DNA from: Palsa-459 sp035937595
GTDB taxonomy: Bacteria > Actinomycetota > Acidimicrobiia > Acidimicrobiales > RAAP-2
Assembly: GCA_035937595.1 (NCBI GenBank)
Contig: DASZHS010000003.1
Coordinates: 1 to 31,586 of the forward strand
Direction of reading: 5' to 3'
Length of the DNA stretch: 31,586 bases
Part shown: positions 1-8,207 of the stretch, piece after piece
Numbering within the stretch: the stretch's first letter is position 1
Layout: every line of letters begins with the position of its first letter
Position numbers and translations under genes: made by a program
Notes under the pieces: generated by a model
The model's database searches: none
Seen by the model: only the letters and a program-made list of their open reading frames with translations
Told to the model about the DNA's origin: nothing

Positions 1-40
1 CGTCCACGAGCAGCTCATCGTCGAGCTGTACTCCAAGTAG
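1..40 (+). CDS. rpsD: 30S ribosomal protein S4, C-terminal end only (partial)
   Basis: Only the last 12 codons and the TAG stop (38-40) are in the window. They read VHEQLIVELYSK, which matches the usual S4 ending of the type 'xxLIVEfYSr'. S4 is a primary 16S rRNA-binding protein of the small subunit. Its position directly before rpoA is the standard rpsM-rpsK-rpsD-rpoA-rplQ order. The identification rests on the short tail plus the context. Confidence 0.85.
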   Translation, partial: VHEQLIVELYSK

Positions 41-78
41 CCCGATCCACCGCCCCCAGCCCCGAGGAGCCCCCCGCC

Positions 79-1017
79 ATGCTCATCATCCAGCGCCCCA
101 CCGTCGAGACGATCGGCGAGGAGGAGCAGCACCGCCAGTCCTTCACCGTCGGCCCGCTCGACCCGGGCTTCGGCCACACGCTCGGCAACTCGCTGCGTCG
201 CACGCTCCTGTCGTCGATCCCCGGCGCAGCGGCCACCCAGGTCCGCTTCGACGCCGCGCTCCACGAGTTCACGACGATCGAGGGGGTGAAGGAGGACGTC
301 ACCGACATCCTCTTGAACCTGAAGGACATGATCCTGCAGGTCCACAGCGACGAGCCCGTTGTCGTGCGGCTCGACAAGCGCGGCCCCGGCGACGCCCTCG
401 CGTCGGACTTCCAGACCACGAGCGACGTCGAGATCCTGAACGGCGACCTTCGCATCGCGACCCTCAACGCACAGGGGCACCTCGCGCTCGACGTCACCGT
501 CGAGCGCGGTAAGGGCTACGTGAGCGCCGAGCGCAACAAGCGGCCGGGTGCGATCGGCGGGATCCCGCTCGACTCGGTCTTCTCGCCCGTCCGCCGCGTC
601 ACGTTCTCGGTGGAGCCGGTCCGCGTCGAGCAGTCGACGGACTTCGACCAGCTCGTGCTCGAGATCGAGACCGACGGCTCCATCTCGCCGCGCGAGGCGC
701 TCGCCTCAGCCGGGGCGACGCTGCGGAGCCTGTTCGATCTCGTCGCGTCGCTCGACGAGGAGTCCGCGGGCCTCGAGCTCGGCGACGTCGGCTCGGCCGC
801 GAGCGCGGGCTCCGAGCTCGACTACCGGATCGAGGAGCTCGGGCTGACCGAGCGCGCGCGGAACTGCCTCAAGCGCGGCGGCATCAACACCGTCGCGGAG
901 CTCATCGGCTGCACGGCCTCGGACCTGCTCTCGATCACGAACTTCGGCCAGACCTCCCTGAAGGACGTCACCGACCGGCTCGACGAGCGCGGGCTCGCGC
1001 TGCGCGCCGAGGACTGA
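79..1017 (+). CDS. rpoA: DNA-directed RNA polymerase subunit alpha
   Basis: The 312-residue protein has the usual length for the family. The N-terminal domain (about 1-230) carries the assembly region, including 'GFGHTLGNSLRRTLLSSIPG' at about 30-50, which docks beta and beta-prime. The C-terminal domain (about 245-312) has 'ELGLTERARNCLKRGGINTV', where the arginine before A-R-N-C-L corresponds to the DNA/UP-element contact residue R265 of E. coli. The ATG at 79 is preceded by GAGGAG (64-69). It follows rpsD by 38 bases and is followed by rplQ after one base, so it is part of the ribosomal protein operon. No irregularity was seen. Confidence 0.98.
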   Translation: MLIIQRPTVETIGEEEQHRQSFTVGPLDPGFGHTLGNSLRRTLLSSIPGAAATQVRFDAALHEFTTIEGVKEDVTDILLNLKDMILQVHSDEPVVVRLDKRGPGDALASDFQTTSDVEILNGDLRIATLNAQGHLALDVTVERGKGYVSAERNKRPGAIGGIPLDSVFSPVRRVTFSVEPVRVEQSTDFDQLVLEIETDGSISPREALASAGATLRSLFDLVASLDEESAGLELGDVGSAASAGSELDYRIEELGLTERARNCLKRGGINTVAELIGCTASDLLSITNFGQTSLKDVTDRLDERGLALRAED

Positions 1018-1018
1018 G

Positions 1019-1381
1019 GTGCAGGGCACGCCCCGCAAGGGGAAGCGGTTCGGTGGCAGCGCCTCGCACCAAAAGGCGATGATGGGCAACCTCGTCGCCT
1101 CGCTGATCGCCGCGGAGTCGATCGTGACGACCGAGGCCAAGGCGAAGGCGCTGCGACCCGTCGTGGAGAAGTGCGTGACCGCGGCCAAGCGCGCGCCCGA
1201 GGGCTCGCTGCACGCCCACCGCCGCGTGGTCGGCCTGATCCGTGACAAGGACATGACGCACAAGCTCTTCGTCGAGATCGCCCCGCGCTACGAGGACCGC
1301 CCCGGCGGCTACACGCGGATCCTCAAGCTCGGCCCGCGCCCGGGCGACAACGCGCCGATGGCGCGCATCGAGTTCGTCTGA
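1019..1381 (+). CDS. rplQ: 50S ribosomal protein L17
   Basis: The 120-residue basic protein matches L17 along its length. It has an N-terminal 'GKRFGGSASHQKAMMGNLVASL', the conserved 'TTEAKAKALRPVVEK' and the typical ending 'NAPMARIEFV'. The family member sits near the peptide exit tunnel of the large subunit. It starts with GTG at 1019, one base after the rpoA stop, so it is translated from the same message. Most L17 proteins begin 'MRH/MPxP'. Here the start reads (M)QGTPRKGKR and there is no better upstream start. No irregularity was seen. Confidence 0.97.
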   Translation: MQGTPRKGKRFGGSASHQKAMMGNLVASLIAAESIVTTEAKAKALRPVVEKCVTAAKRAPEGSLHAHRRVVGLIRDKDMTHKLFVEIAPRYEDRPGGYTRILKLGPRPGDNAPMARIEFV

Positions 1382-1389
1382 GCGACACG

Positions 1390-2199
1390 ATGCCCGCCGC
1401 CACGCGGCGCTGGCGTCTCGACGTCGCCTACCGCGGCGAGGGCTTCCACGGCTTCGCGGCCCAGCCCGGCACGAAGACCATCGCAGGGGCCCTCAGCGAC
1501 GCGCTCGCCACCGTGCTGCGGCTCGATGCACCGCCGGTGCTCGTGTGCGCCGGTCGCACCGACGCCGGCGTCCACGCGCTCGGCCAGGTCGTCCACGTGG
1601 ACCTGGCGGACGCACCGGGCGAGGACGAGGCGTCCTTCGCGGCGCGAGTGGCGCGCTCCTGCACCAAGCTGCTGGCGCCGTCGATCGTCGTCCGGTCGTG
1701 CCGCCCGGCACCCGAGGGGTTCGACGCTCGACGCGCGGCGACGTCACGGACGTACCGCTACCTCGTCCACGACGGCGCGGCCCCCTCGCCGCTGCTCGAA
1801 GGGCTCGCCTGGCACGTCGCGGGCCCGCTCGACGTCCGGGCGATGGCACAGGCCGCCTACGCCGTCCTCGGCGAGCACGACTTCCGCGCGCTGTGCCGGC
1901 GCCCGAGCGGGACGGACCCCACCGAGCCGATCGTGCGGCGCGTCCTCGACGTCGCCGTCGACGTCGTGGGCGACGACCTCGTCCTCGCCGGTGGCGGCCG
2001 GCTCGTCCGTGTGACCGTTCAGGCGACCTCGTTCTGCCACCAGATGGTGCGCTCGCTGGTGGCGGTGCTCGCGGCGATTGGCGCGAGGACCCTCACGGCC
2101 GCGGACCTCACCGAGCGGCTCCGGACGGGCGACCGCGAGGGACTGCCGGCGCCCGCCCCGCCCGAGGGCCTGTGCCTCGTCTCGGTCAGCTACGGGTGA
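1390..2199 (+). CDS. truA: tRNA pseudouridine(38-40) synthase TruA
   Basis: The enzyme isomerises uridines 38-40 in the tRNA anticodon arm to pseudouridine. The 269-residue protein opens with 'WRLDVAYRGEGFHGFAAQPG', typical of TruA. It carries the catalytic aspartate in 'CAGRTDAGVHALGQV' (D58). Further family segments are 'SRTYRYLV' and 'FCHQMVRSLVAVL'. The ATG at 1390 lies 8 bases after rplQ, so it is co-transcribed with the rpoA-rplQ operon, as in many bacteria. The 176 bases after it contain the next promoter. Confidence 0.96.
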   Translation: MPAATRRWRLDVAYRGEGFHGFAAQPGTKTIAGALSDALATVLRLDAPPVLVCAGRTDAGVHALGQVVHVDLADAPGEDEASFAARVARSCTKLLAPSIVVRSCRPAPEGFDARRAATSRTYRYLVHDGAAPSPLLEGLAWHVAGPLDVRAMAQAAYAVLGEHDFRALCRRPSGTDPTEPIVRRVLDVAVDVVGDDLVLAGGGRLVRVTVQATSFCHQMVRSLVAVLAAIGARTLTAADLTERLRTGDREGLPAPAPPEGLCLVSVSYG

Positions 2200-2261
2200 C
2201 TTCTCGCGCGGGTGCACGCCACCATGGATGGACGCGCCGGGCGGCGGCGCGCCGCGCCTGC

Positions 2262-2291
2262 TTGCTGCCCACCGCGCCCAGCGCCTATCGT
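2262..2291 (+). promoter_or_regulatory. Candidate promoter for rplM-rpsI
   Basis: The gap 2200-2375 holds TTGCTG (2262-2267) and TATCGT (2286-2291) separated by 18 bases, a plausible -35/-10 pair for a housekeeping sigma factor. The -10 fits the TANNNT rule seen at other promoters here. It would give a leader of roughly 75 bases before the rplM GTG. I saw no convincing ribosomal protein leader structure in that leader, only a weak GCGG/CCGC hairpin. This is inference from sequence pattern only. Confidence 0.5.
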
Positions 2292-2375
2292 GGTACCCCT
2301 GCCCGGCGCGGTCCGACCGCCCCGATGTCCTCTGCGAGGGCGACGGCGGGCCACCAGGACGACGAGGATCGCGAC

Positions 2376-2822
2376 GTGCGCACGTACTCCCCGAAGGCGA
2401 GCGAGCTCACCAGGAGCTGGCACGTGCTCGACGCCGACGGCGTCGTGCTCGGCCGCCTGGCGACCGAGATCGCCCGCCTCCTGCGCGGCAAGCACCGGCC
2501 CTACTTCGCGCCGCACCTCGACACCGGGGACGCCGTCATCGTGGTCAACGCCGACAAGGTGCGCCTGACGGCGAACAAGGCCGCGTCCAAGCAGGCCTAC
2601 CGGCACTCTGGGTACCCGGGCGGGCTGCGGACGACCACGTACGCGACCCTGCTCGAGACCCGGCCCACCGAGGTCATCGAGCGGGCCGTCCGCGGGATGG
2701 TGCCCCACACCCGCCTCGGCCGCGCCCAGATGAAGAAGCTGTTCGTCTACGCGGGGCCCGAGCACCCCCACGAGGCCCAGCAGCCCACCCCCTACGACAC
2801 CTCGACGATGCGGCGAGGCTGA
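2376..2822 (+). CDS. rplM: 50S ribosomal protein L13
   Basis: The 148-residue protein begins (M)RTYSPKASELTRSWHVLDA, the usual L13 opening in actinobacteria. It continues with 'VLGRLATEIARLLRGKHRPY', 'GDAVIVVNADKVRLT' and 'MVPHTRLGRAQMKKLFVYAG'. GTG at 2376 is chosen because it aligns with the family start and has a GAGGA (2364-2368) at good spacing. The open frame continues far upstream but only as a shadow of truA. L13 is an early assembly protein of the large subunit. It forms an operon with rpsI, 8 bases downstream. Confidence 0.97.
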   Translation: MRTYSPKASELTRSWHVLDADGVVLGRLATEIARLLRGKHRPYFAPHLDTGDAVIVVNADKVRLTANKAASKQAYRHSGYPGGLRTTTYATLLETRPTEVIERAVRGMVPHTRLGRAQMKKLFVYAGPEHPHEAQQPTPYDTSTMRRG

Positions 2823-2830
2823 GGAGCCCG

Positions 2831-3223
2831 ATGCCCAAGCCACTGACGCAGACGATCGGACGGCGCAAGGAGGCCGTCGCGCGCGTCCGCCTTCGGCCCG
2901 GCACCGGCGTGATCACCGTCAACGCCCGCCCGTTCGACCAGTACTTCACCTCGGCGACGCACCGCATGGTCGTCGTCGAGCCGCTCCGGCTCTGCAGCGC
3001 GGTCGAGACCTACGACGTCGACGCCACGATCGACGGGGGCGGCGTGGCGGGCCAGGCCGGCGCCATGCGGCTCGGCATCGCGCGCTCGCTCATCGAGCTG
3101 GACGGCGAGCTCCGCCCGTCGCTCAAGAAGGCCGGGCTGCTCACGCGCGACGCGCGGGAGAAGGAGTCCAAGAAGTACGGACTGAAGAAGGCCCGCAAGG
3201 CGCCCCAGTACTCGAAGCGCTAG
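2831..3223 (+). CDS. rpsI: 30S ribosomal protein S9
   Basis: The 130-residue protein starts 'MPKPLTQTIGRRKEAVARVR' and contains 'GGGVAGQAGAMRLGIARSL'. It ends with the basic tail '...GLKKARKAPQYSKR'. The C-terminal K-R of S9 reaches the P-site tRNA anticodon loop in known ribosome structures. The ATG at 2831 has GAGGAG at 2821-2826, overlapping the rplM stop region. It pairs with rplM in the near-universal L13-S9 operon. Only 4 bases separate it from glmM, which therefore probably shares the transcript. Confidence 0.97.
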   Translation: MPKPLTQTIGRRKEAVARVRLRPGTGVITVNARPFDQYFTSATHRMVVVEPLRLCSAVETYDVDATIDGGGVAGQAGAMRLGIARSLIELDGELRPSLKKAGLLTRDAREKESKKYGLKKARKAPQYSKR

Positions 3224-3227
3224 TCCG

Positions 3228-4574
3228 GTGCCGCTCGTCTTCGGCACCGACGGTGTCAGGGGACGCGCGAACGACGAGCTGACCCCCGAGGTCGCCGTCG
3301 CCTTCGGTCGCGCGGTCGTCCGAACCCTGGGCGACGCCACGCTGCTCGTCGGGCGCGACACGCGGCGGAGCAGCCCCATGCTCGCCGCCGCGGTGTGCGC
3401 CGGGGCGGCCGCCGAGGGCGCGAACGTCGAGGACCTGGGCGTCATCCCGACCGCGGGCGTCGCCGCGCACTGCGTGCGCCACGGCGACCCCGGCGTCGTC
3501 GTCAGCGCGTCGCACAACCCGTACGGCGACAACGGCCTCAAGGTGCTGGCGGGCTCCGGACGCAAGCTCGACCCGAGCGTCGAGGCCGCGATCGAGGCGG
3601 CCTTCGCGTCCGCGCGTCTCGAGGTGCCGCCCGCGCGGCCGGGGCGCGACGTGGGCGTGGTGCGGGCCGTCGAGGACGCGAGGGCGTGGTACGCGTCGAG
3701 GCTCCTGACCGCCGCCGGTGACGGGAGCCTCTCGGGCGTGCGCGTGGTCGTCGACTGCGCGAACGGCGCGGCGAGCGGGCTGGCCGCCGACGTCTTCGCC
3801 GCCCTCGGGGCGGCGGTCTCGGCGATCGGCGACGACCCCGACGGCTGCAACATCAACGACAAGGTGGGATCGACGTCCCCCCAGTCGCTCGCCGACGCCG
3901 TCGTCGCGGCCGGCGCGGACCTCGGCGTCGCCCTCGACGGGGACGCGGACCGGTGCATCGCGGTCGACGCCAACGGCCGCGTCCTCGACGGGGACTGGCT
4001 CCTCGCGCTGTTCGCGACGCACCGTCGTCGCGCGGGCACGCTCGGCGGCGGCGTCGTCGTGACCGTCATGTCGAACCTGGGGCTGCACCACGCGCTGCGC
4101 GACGCGGGCATCGAGGTCGTGGAAGTCCCCGTCGGTGACCGGCACGTCGCCGAGGCGCTCGCGAGGACGGGGTGGATCCTCGGCGGTGAGCAGTCCGGCC
4201 ACGTCGTGTTCGCGGACCGGGCGACCACCGGCGACGGGGTCCTCACGGGCCTCCTGCTCGCCCAGCTCGTCGCTTCGCACGGCCCACTCGCGTCGCTGAC
4301 CGAGGGCCTGCTCTCGCCCGTGCCGCAGGTCCTCGTGAACGTGGAGGTCGCCGACGTCGCGGCACTCGAGTCCGCCGCGTCGGTCTGGTCGGACGTGGCC
4401 GCCGCCCAGCGCGAGCTCGGCGACCGCGGACGCGTCCTCGTCCGCGCCTCGGGGACCGAGTCGCTCGTGCGGCTCATGGTGGAGGCAGAGGACGAGGCCG
4501 CGCTGCAGCGGGTGGTGGACGTGCTGCGCACGAGCGTGGTCGACGCCCTCGGGGCGCCGACGGGGCCCGGGTAG
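3228..4574 (+). CDS. glmM: Phosphoglucosamine mutase
   Basis: GlmM converts glucosamine-6-phosphate to glucosamine-1-phosphate on the way to UDP-GlcNAc for peptidoglycan. The 448-residue protein has the opening 'FGTDGVRGRAN'. The phosphoserine loop is 'VVSASHNPYGDNG' (the active serine is S95) and the metal loop is 'DGDADR' (237-242). The sugar-selectivity loop 'GGEQSGH' and the C-terminal phosphate-binding 'RASGTESLVR' are also present. It starts with GTG 4 bases after rpsI, with only a weak ribosome-binding site. Its TAG stop (4572-4574) is also the first three bases of the putative glmS -10 element. Its substrate is made by the enzyme encoded next, GlmS. Confidence 0.97.
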   Translation: MPLVFGTDGVRGRANDELTPEVAVAFGRAVVRTLGDATLLVGRDTRRSSPMLAAAVCAGAAAEGANVEDLGVIPTAGVAAHCVRHGDPGVVVSASHNPYGDNGLKVLAGSGRKLDPSVEAAIEAAFASARLEVPPARPGRDVGVVRAVEDARAWYASRLLTAAGDGSLSGVRVVVDCANGAASGLAADVFAALGAAVSAIGDDPDGCNINDKVGSTSPQSLADAVVAAGADLGVALDGDADRCIAVDANGRVLDGDWLLALFATHRRRAGTLGGGVVVTVMSNLGLHHALRDAGIEVVEVPVGDRHVAEALARTGWILGGEQSGHVVFADRATTGDGVLTGLLLAQLVASHGPLASLTEGLLSPVPQVLVNVEVADVAALESAASVWSDVAAAQRELGDRGRVLVRASGTESLVRLMVEAEDEAALQRVVDVLRTSVVDALGAPTGPG

Positions 4575-4577
4575 CCT
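4572..4577 (+). promoter_or_regulatory. Candidate leaderless -10 element for glmS
   Basis: TAGCCT lies 7 bases before the glmS ATG at 4585 and its TAG is the glmM stop codon. There is no Shine-Dalgarno sequence between hexamer and ATG. The arrangement fits an actinobacterial TANNNT promoter whose transcript would begin at or beside the start codon. No clear -35 is visible. An almost identical block precedes tsaD. Confidence 0.5.
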
Positions 4578-4584
4578 CTCGGGT

Positions 4585-6429
4585 ATGTGCGGCATCATCG
4601 GTGTGGTCGGCGCCGAGGACGCGCTCGAGATCCTGCTCAGCGGTCTCGAGCGGCTCGAGTACCGCGGCTACGACTCCGCCGGCGTGGCGATCCAGCAGGC
4701 GGACGGCGCGCTGTGGCGGTGCCGGGCGGCCGACGGCACCCGGTCGGTCGCCGCGCTGGCGTCGCGCTGCGCCGCGGCGCCGCCGAGGAGCGCGACGGGG
4801 ATCGGCCATACCCGCTGGGCCACCCACGGGGCGCCGATCGAGGGCAACGCGCACCCCCACGTCGACTGCGCCGGCGACATCGCGGTCATCCACAACGGGA
4901 TCGTCGAGAATCACGCGGCTCTCGCCGAGCGGCTCCGCGCCGCCGGCCACGCGTACGTGAGCGGGACCGACACCGAGGTGCTCGCCCACCTCGTCGAGGA
5001 CCATCGCAAGACCGGGCTCGACCTCCCCGACGCCGTGGCGGCCTGCCTGCGGGAGGTCACCGGCGCCTTCTCCATCGCCGTCGTCGACGCCGCCACGCCG
5101 GGCGTGATCGTCGCCGCGCGGCGCGTGTCGCCGCTCGTCGTCGGGCGGGCCGACGGGGTCACCTACCTCGCGAGCGACATCCCCGCCATCCTCGGGCACA
5201 CCCGCGACCTCGTCGCGGTCGAGGACGACCAGCTCGCCGTCCTCACCGCCGACGGGCTCGTGCTGCGCGACCTCGACGGGGCCGCTGTCGAGCCCACCGT
5301 GCTCTCGGTCGATTGGGACGTCGAGACCGCGGAGCTGGGCGGGCACCCCGACTTCATGACCAAGGAGATCTTCGAGCAGCCCGAGGCCGTGCGGGCCACG
5401 CTCGCCGCGCGCCGCGACGCCGACGGGCGGTTCGTGCTCGACGAGCTGAAGCTGGGCGACGCGGAGCTCGCGGCGGTCACCCGGGTCGTGCTCGTCGGGT
5501 GCGGGTCGAGCTACCACGCGGCCCTCGTCGGACGCCACGCGATCGAGGGGTGGGCGCGACTCGACTGCGACGTCGAGATCGCGAGCGAGTTCCGCTACCG
5601 GGGCCCGGTGCTCGACGCCCAGACGCTCGTCGTCGGCGTCTCGCAGTCAGGGGAGACCATCGACACGCTCCAGGCCCTCCGCGAGGCGCGCCGGGGCGGG
5701 GCGAGGATCGTCGCGGTGTGCAACATCGTCGACGCCTCGATGGCGCGCGAGGCCGACGCGGTCCTCTACACCCGTGCCGGCCTCGAGATCGGCGTCGCGG
5801 CGACCAAGACGGTGCTCGCGCAGATCGCGGCCCTCGAGCTGCTCGCGCTGCGCCTCGCCCAGGTGCGCGGGACGAGGACCCCTTCCGAGCTCGAGGCGTC
5901 CTTCGCCGGCCTCGTCGCGCTCCCTGAGCAGGTGGCCGACGTGCTGAAGGACGCCGAGCAGATCCACGACGTCGCGGTCGGGCTGCACGGCGCGCGGGAC
6001 TTCTTCTTCATCGGCCGGCACGTCGGGTTCCCGGTAGCGCTCGAGGGCGCGCTCAAGCTGAAGGAGCTCAGCTACCTGCACGCCGAGGGCTACCCGGCGG
6101 GCGAGCTCAAGCACGGGCCGATCGCGCTCATCGAGCCGGGGACCGTCGTCGTCGCCATCGTCACGGACGACGCGCTGCGCGACAAGGTGCTCAGCAACGT
6201 CGCGGAGGTGAAGTCCCGCGGGGCGAGCGTCGTCGTCGTGCACCAAGAGGCCGACGAGGAGGCCGCGGCGCTCGGCGACTGGTCGCTCAAGATCCCCGCG
6301 GCGGACCCCCTGGCGAGCCCGGTGCTCGGCATCGTCCCGCTCCAGCTGCTCGCCTACCACCTCGCGCGGCTGCGAGGGCTCAACGTCGACCGGCCCCGCA
6401 ACCTGGCGAAGACCGTGACCGTCGAGTGA
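4585..6429 (+). CDS. glmS: Glutamine-fructose-6-phosphate aminotransferase (isomerising)
   Basis: GlmS makes glucosamine-6-phosphate from fructose-6-phosphate and glutamine, the first committed step to UDP-GlcNAc. The 614-residue protein has the N-terminal nucleophile 'MCGIIGVVG' (the Cys becomes residue 1 after Met removal). Class II glutaminase motifs follow ('HTRWATHG', 'HNGIVENH', 'SGTDTEVLAHL'). Two SIS sugar-isomerase domains come next, marked by 'VGCGSSYHAA', 'VSQSGETIDTL' and 'IGRHVGFPVALEGALKLKE'. It ends in the standard 'RPRNLAKTVTVE'. It sits directly after glmM and overlaps acpS by GTGA. No glmS ribozyme-like leader exists, because the gap to glmM is only 10 bases. Confidence 0.98.
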   Translation: MCGIIGVVGAEDALEILLSGLERLEYRGYDSAGVAIQQADGALWRCRAADGTRSVAALASRCAAAPPRSATGIGHTRWATHGAPIEGNAHPHVDCAGDIAVIHNGIVENHAALAERLRAAGHAYVSGTDTEVLAHLVEDHRKTGLDLPDAVAACLREVTGAFSIAVVDAATPGVIVAARRVSPLVVGRADGVTYLASDIPAILGHTRDLVAVEDDQLAVLTADGLVLRDLDGAAVEPTVLSVDWDVETAELGGHPDFMTKEIFEQPEAVRATLAARRDADGRFVLDELKLGDAELAAVTRVVLVGCGSSYHAALVGRHAIEGWARLDCDVEIASEFRYRGPVLDAQTLVVGVSQSGETIDTLQALREARRGGARIVAVCNIVDASMAREADAVLYTRAGLEIGVAATKTVLAQIAALELLALRLAQVRGTRTPSELEASFAGLVALPEQVADVLKDAEQIHDVAVGLHGARDFFFIGRHVGFPVALEGALKLKELSYLHAEGYPAGELKHGPIALIEPGTVVVAIVTDDALRDKVLSNVAEVKSRGASVVVVHQEADEEAAALGDWSLKIPAADPLASPVLGIVPLQLLAYHLARLRGLNVDRPRNLAKTVTVE

Positions 6430-6809
6430 GGAGCGTCGTCGGCGTCGGCATCGACCTCGTCGACGTAGGGCGACTCCGTTCGGCGATGGCGCGGCGGCCG
6501 GGGTTCGCCACAAGGGTGTTCACCGAGCTCGAGCGCGACACCCGCGCCACGGGCAGCCGCGTCGCCGAGCGCCTCGCCGCGCGGTTCGCCGCGAAGGAGG
6601 CCACGATGAAGGCGCTCGGCGTCGGGCTCGGCGCCTTCGCGCTACGCGAGGTCGAGGTCGTGGTCGGCGAGGACGGACACCCCTCCCTGCAGCTGCACGG
6701 GCGTGCGCGCGAGCGTGCGCGCGACCTCGGGGTGCACGCCTTGGCCGTCAGCCTCTCGCACACCTCGACGCTCGCCTCCGCCGTCGTCGTCGCCGAGGGG
6801 GCCGGGTGA
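6426..6809 (+). CDS. acpS: Holo-[acyl-carrier-protein] synthase
   Basis: AcpS transfers 4'-phosphopantetheine from CoA to acyl carrier protein, activating fatty acid synthesis. The 127-residue protein has the family's Mg-binding aspartate in 'VGVGIDLVDV' (D10). The glutamate motif is 'ARFAAKEATMKALG' (E58), and 'AVSLSHTSTLASAVVV' lies near the end. The GTG at 6426 overlaps the glmS stop as GTGA, and its own stop overlaps nnr the same way. The acpS-nnr-alr order is common in bacteria. Confidence 0.96.
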   Translation: MRSVVGVGIDLVDVGRLRSAMARRPGFATRVFTELERDTRATGSRVAERLAARFAAKEATMKALGVGLGAFALREVEVVVGEDGHPSLQLHGRARERARDLGVHALAVSLSHTSTLASAVVVAEGAG

Positions 6810-8203
6810 GGCCCGTCCTCAGCACCGCCGAGATGCGCGCGGCCGACGCGGCGACCATGCGGACGGTGCCCCACGAGGTGCTGGTCGAGCGTGCCGGCCT
6901 CGCCGCGGCGCTCGGCGCCGTGCAGCTCGTTCCCCGCGTCTACGGCACGTCCGTGGCGGTGCTCTGCGGACCCGGCGCCAACGGCGCGGACGGCCGCGTC
7001 GCGGCCCGCCACCTCGCGGCGCGCGGCGCCGTCGTCCGCGTGCTCGAGACGACGGCGATGCCCCCGCGGGTCGACGGCGCGGCCCTCGTCGTCGACGCCG
7101 CCTTCGGCACGGGGCTCTCGCGGGCGTGGGACGCGCCGTTCGTGGACCCCGCCGTGGCGGTGCTCGCCGTCGACCTGCCCTCCGGGGTCGACCCCGACTC
7201 GGGCAGCACGTCGGGGGAGGCCCTGCAGGCCCGCCGGACGGTGGCCATGGGGGCGCTCAAGCGGGGCCACCTGCTCGCCGACGGCGCGCGCCTCTCCGGT
7301 GAGATCCGCGTCGCGACGCTCGGCATCGAGGTGACGGAGTTCGCGTGTGCGCTCGTCGAGGACGACGACCTCGACGCGATCCCGCCGCTTAAGCGCGACG
7401 ACCACAAGTGGCGACGCGCCGTCGTCGTGGTCGCGGGCGCGCCCGGCATGCTCGGCGCGCCCGCCCTCGCCTGTGACGGCGCGCTCGCGGTCCAGGCCGG
7501 CATGGTGCTGCTCTGTGCGCCCGACGTGCCGCGCCGACGCGAGGGGCCCTGGCCCCGTGAGGTCGTCCGGCTCGCCTCGAGCGCCGAGGACGTGGAGAAG
7601 GTGGTCATCGACGCGCTCGACCGCGCGCGTGCGCTCGTCATCGGGCCGGGGCTCGGCCGGTCCGCGCGGCTGCAGCGCGCTGTCGTCGACATCGTGCGGG
7701 CGACGCGCGAGCCGATCGTGCTCGACGCGGACGCGCTCCACCTCGTGGATCCCGATCTCCTCGCGGCGCGCCAGGAGCGCGGCGGCAGCCCCCTCGTGCT
7801 CACGCCACACGACGGTGAGTACGCGGCGCTGTTCGGCGCCCCACCGGGCCCTGACCGGTTCGCCGCGGCGCAGCGCGCGGCCGCGCGGACGGGGTGCACG
7901 GTGCTCCTGAAGGGCCCGACGACCGTCGTCGCCTCCACGGCCCCGCCGCCCGGCGTGCCCGGGGTGCTCGCGGTCACCTCGGGGACCCCCGACCTCGCGA
8001 CGCCCGGCTCGGGGGACGTCCTCGCCGGCGTGATCGGCGGGCTGCTCGCCCGCGGCGTGCCCGCCCACCTCGCCGCGGCGCTCGGCGCGCACGTCCACGG
8101 GCTCGCCGGCGCGTCGCTCGGGCCGGCGTGCCGCGCGACGGCGCTCCCCGACGCGATCGCGTCGATCCTCGCCGGCCGCGCCGCGCGACGGGTCGGGGCC
8201 TAG
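6806..8203 (+). CDS. nnr: Bifunctional NAD(P)H-hydrate repair enzyme (epimerase and ADP-dependent dehydratase)
   Basis: The protein repairs hydrated NADH and NADPH. Residues of about 1-190 form the YjeF-N epimerase domain ('DAAFGTGLSR', 'AVDLPSGVDPDSG'). About 195-465 form the ribokinase-like dehydratase domain ('VVAGAPGMLGAPALACDGAL', 'GPGLGRSARLQ', 'LDADALHLV', 'LTPHDGEYAALFG', 'TPGSGDVLAGVIGG'). One oddity is visible: the epimerase loop, usually GPGNNGGDG, is GPGANGADG at 55-63, so two normally conserved positions are changed. The GTG start overlaps acpS, and alr starts 4 bases later. The dehydratase assignment is firm. The epimerase activity is less certain. Confidence 0.93.
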   Translation: MRPVLSTAEMRAADAATMRTVPHEVLVERAGLAAALGAVQLVPRVYGTSVAVLCGPGANGADGRVAARHLAARGAVVRVLETTAMPPRVDGAALVVDAAFGTGLSRAWDAPFVDPAVAVLAVDLPSGVDPDSGSTSGEALQARRTVAMGALKRGHLLADGARLSGEIRVATLGIEVTEFACALVEDDDLDAIPPLKRDDHKWRRAVVVVAGAPGMLGAPALACDGALAVQAGMVLLCAPDVPRRREGPWPREVVRLASSAEDVEKVVIDALDRARALVIGPGLGRSARLQRAVVDIVRATREPIVLDADALHLVDPDLLAARQERGGSPLVLTPHDGEYAALFGAPPGPDRFAAAQRAAARTGCTVLLKGPTTVVASTAPPPGVPGVLAVTSGTPDLATPGSGDVLAGVIGGLLARGVPAHLAAALGAHVHGLAGASLGPACRATALPDAIASILAGRAARRVGA

Positions 8204-8207
8204 CGGC

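Noticed and set aside
2200..2375. Ribosomal protein L13 leader RNA or a small gene in the truA-rplM gap
   Set aside because: Only a weak 4-bp hairpin and promoter-like hexamers were found. The open frames crossing it are shadows of truA and rplM.
2792..4531. Long open frame on the minus strand opposite rpsI-glmM (579 codons), and similar long antisense frames opposite glmS, groEL, pcrA and others
   Set aside because: In very GC-rich DNA, antisense frames rarely meet stops. These translate to Arg/Pro/Ala/Ser-rich sequence without family motifs, while the opposite strand encodes clear conserved proteins.
4575..4584. glmS ribozyme or metabolite-sensing leader before glmS
   Set aside because: Only 10 bases separate glmM from glmS, too few for any ribozyme or riboswitch.
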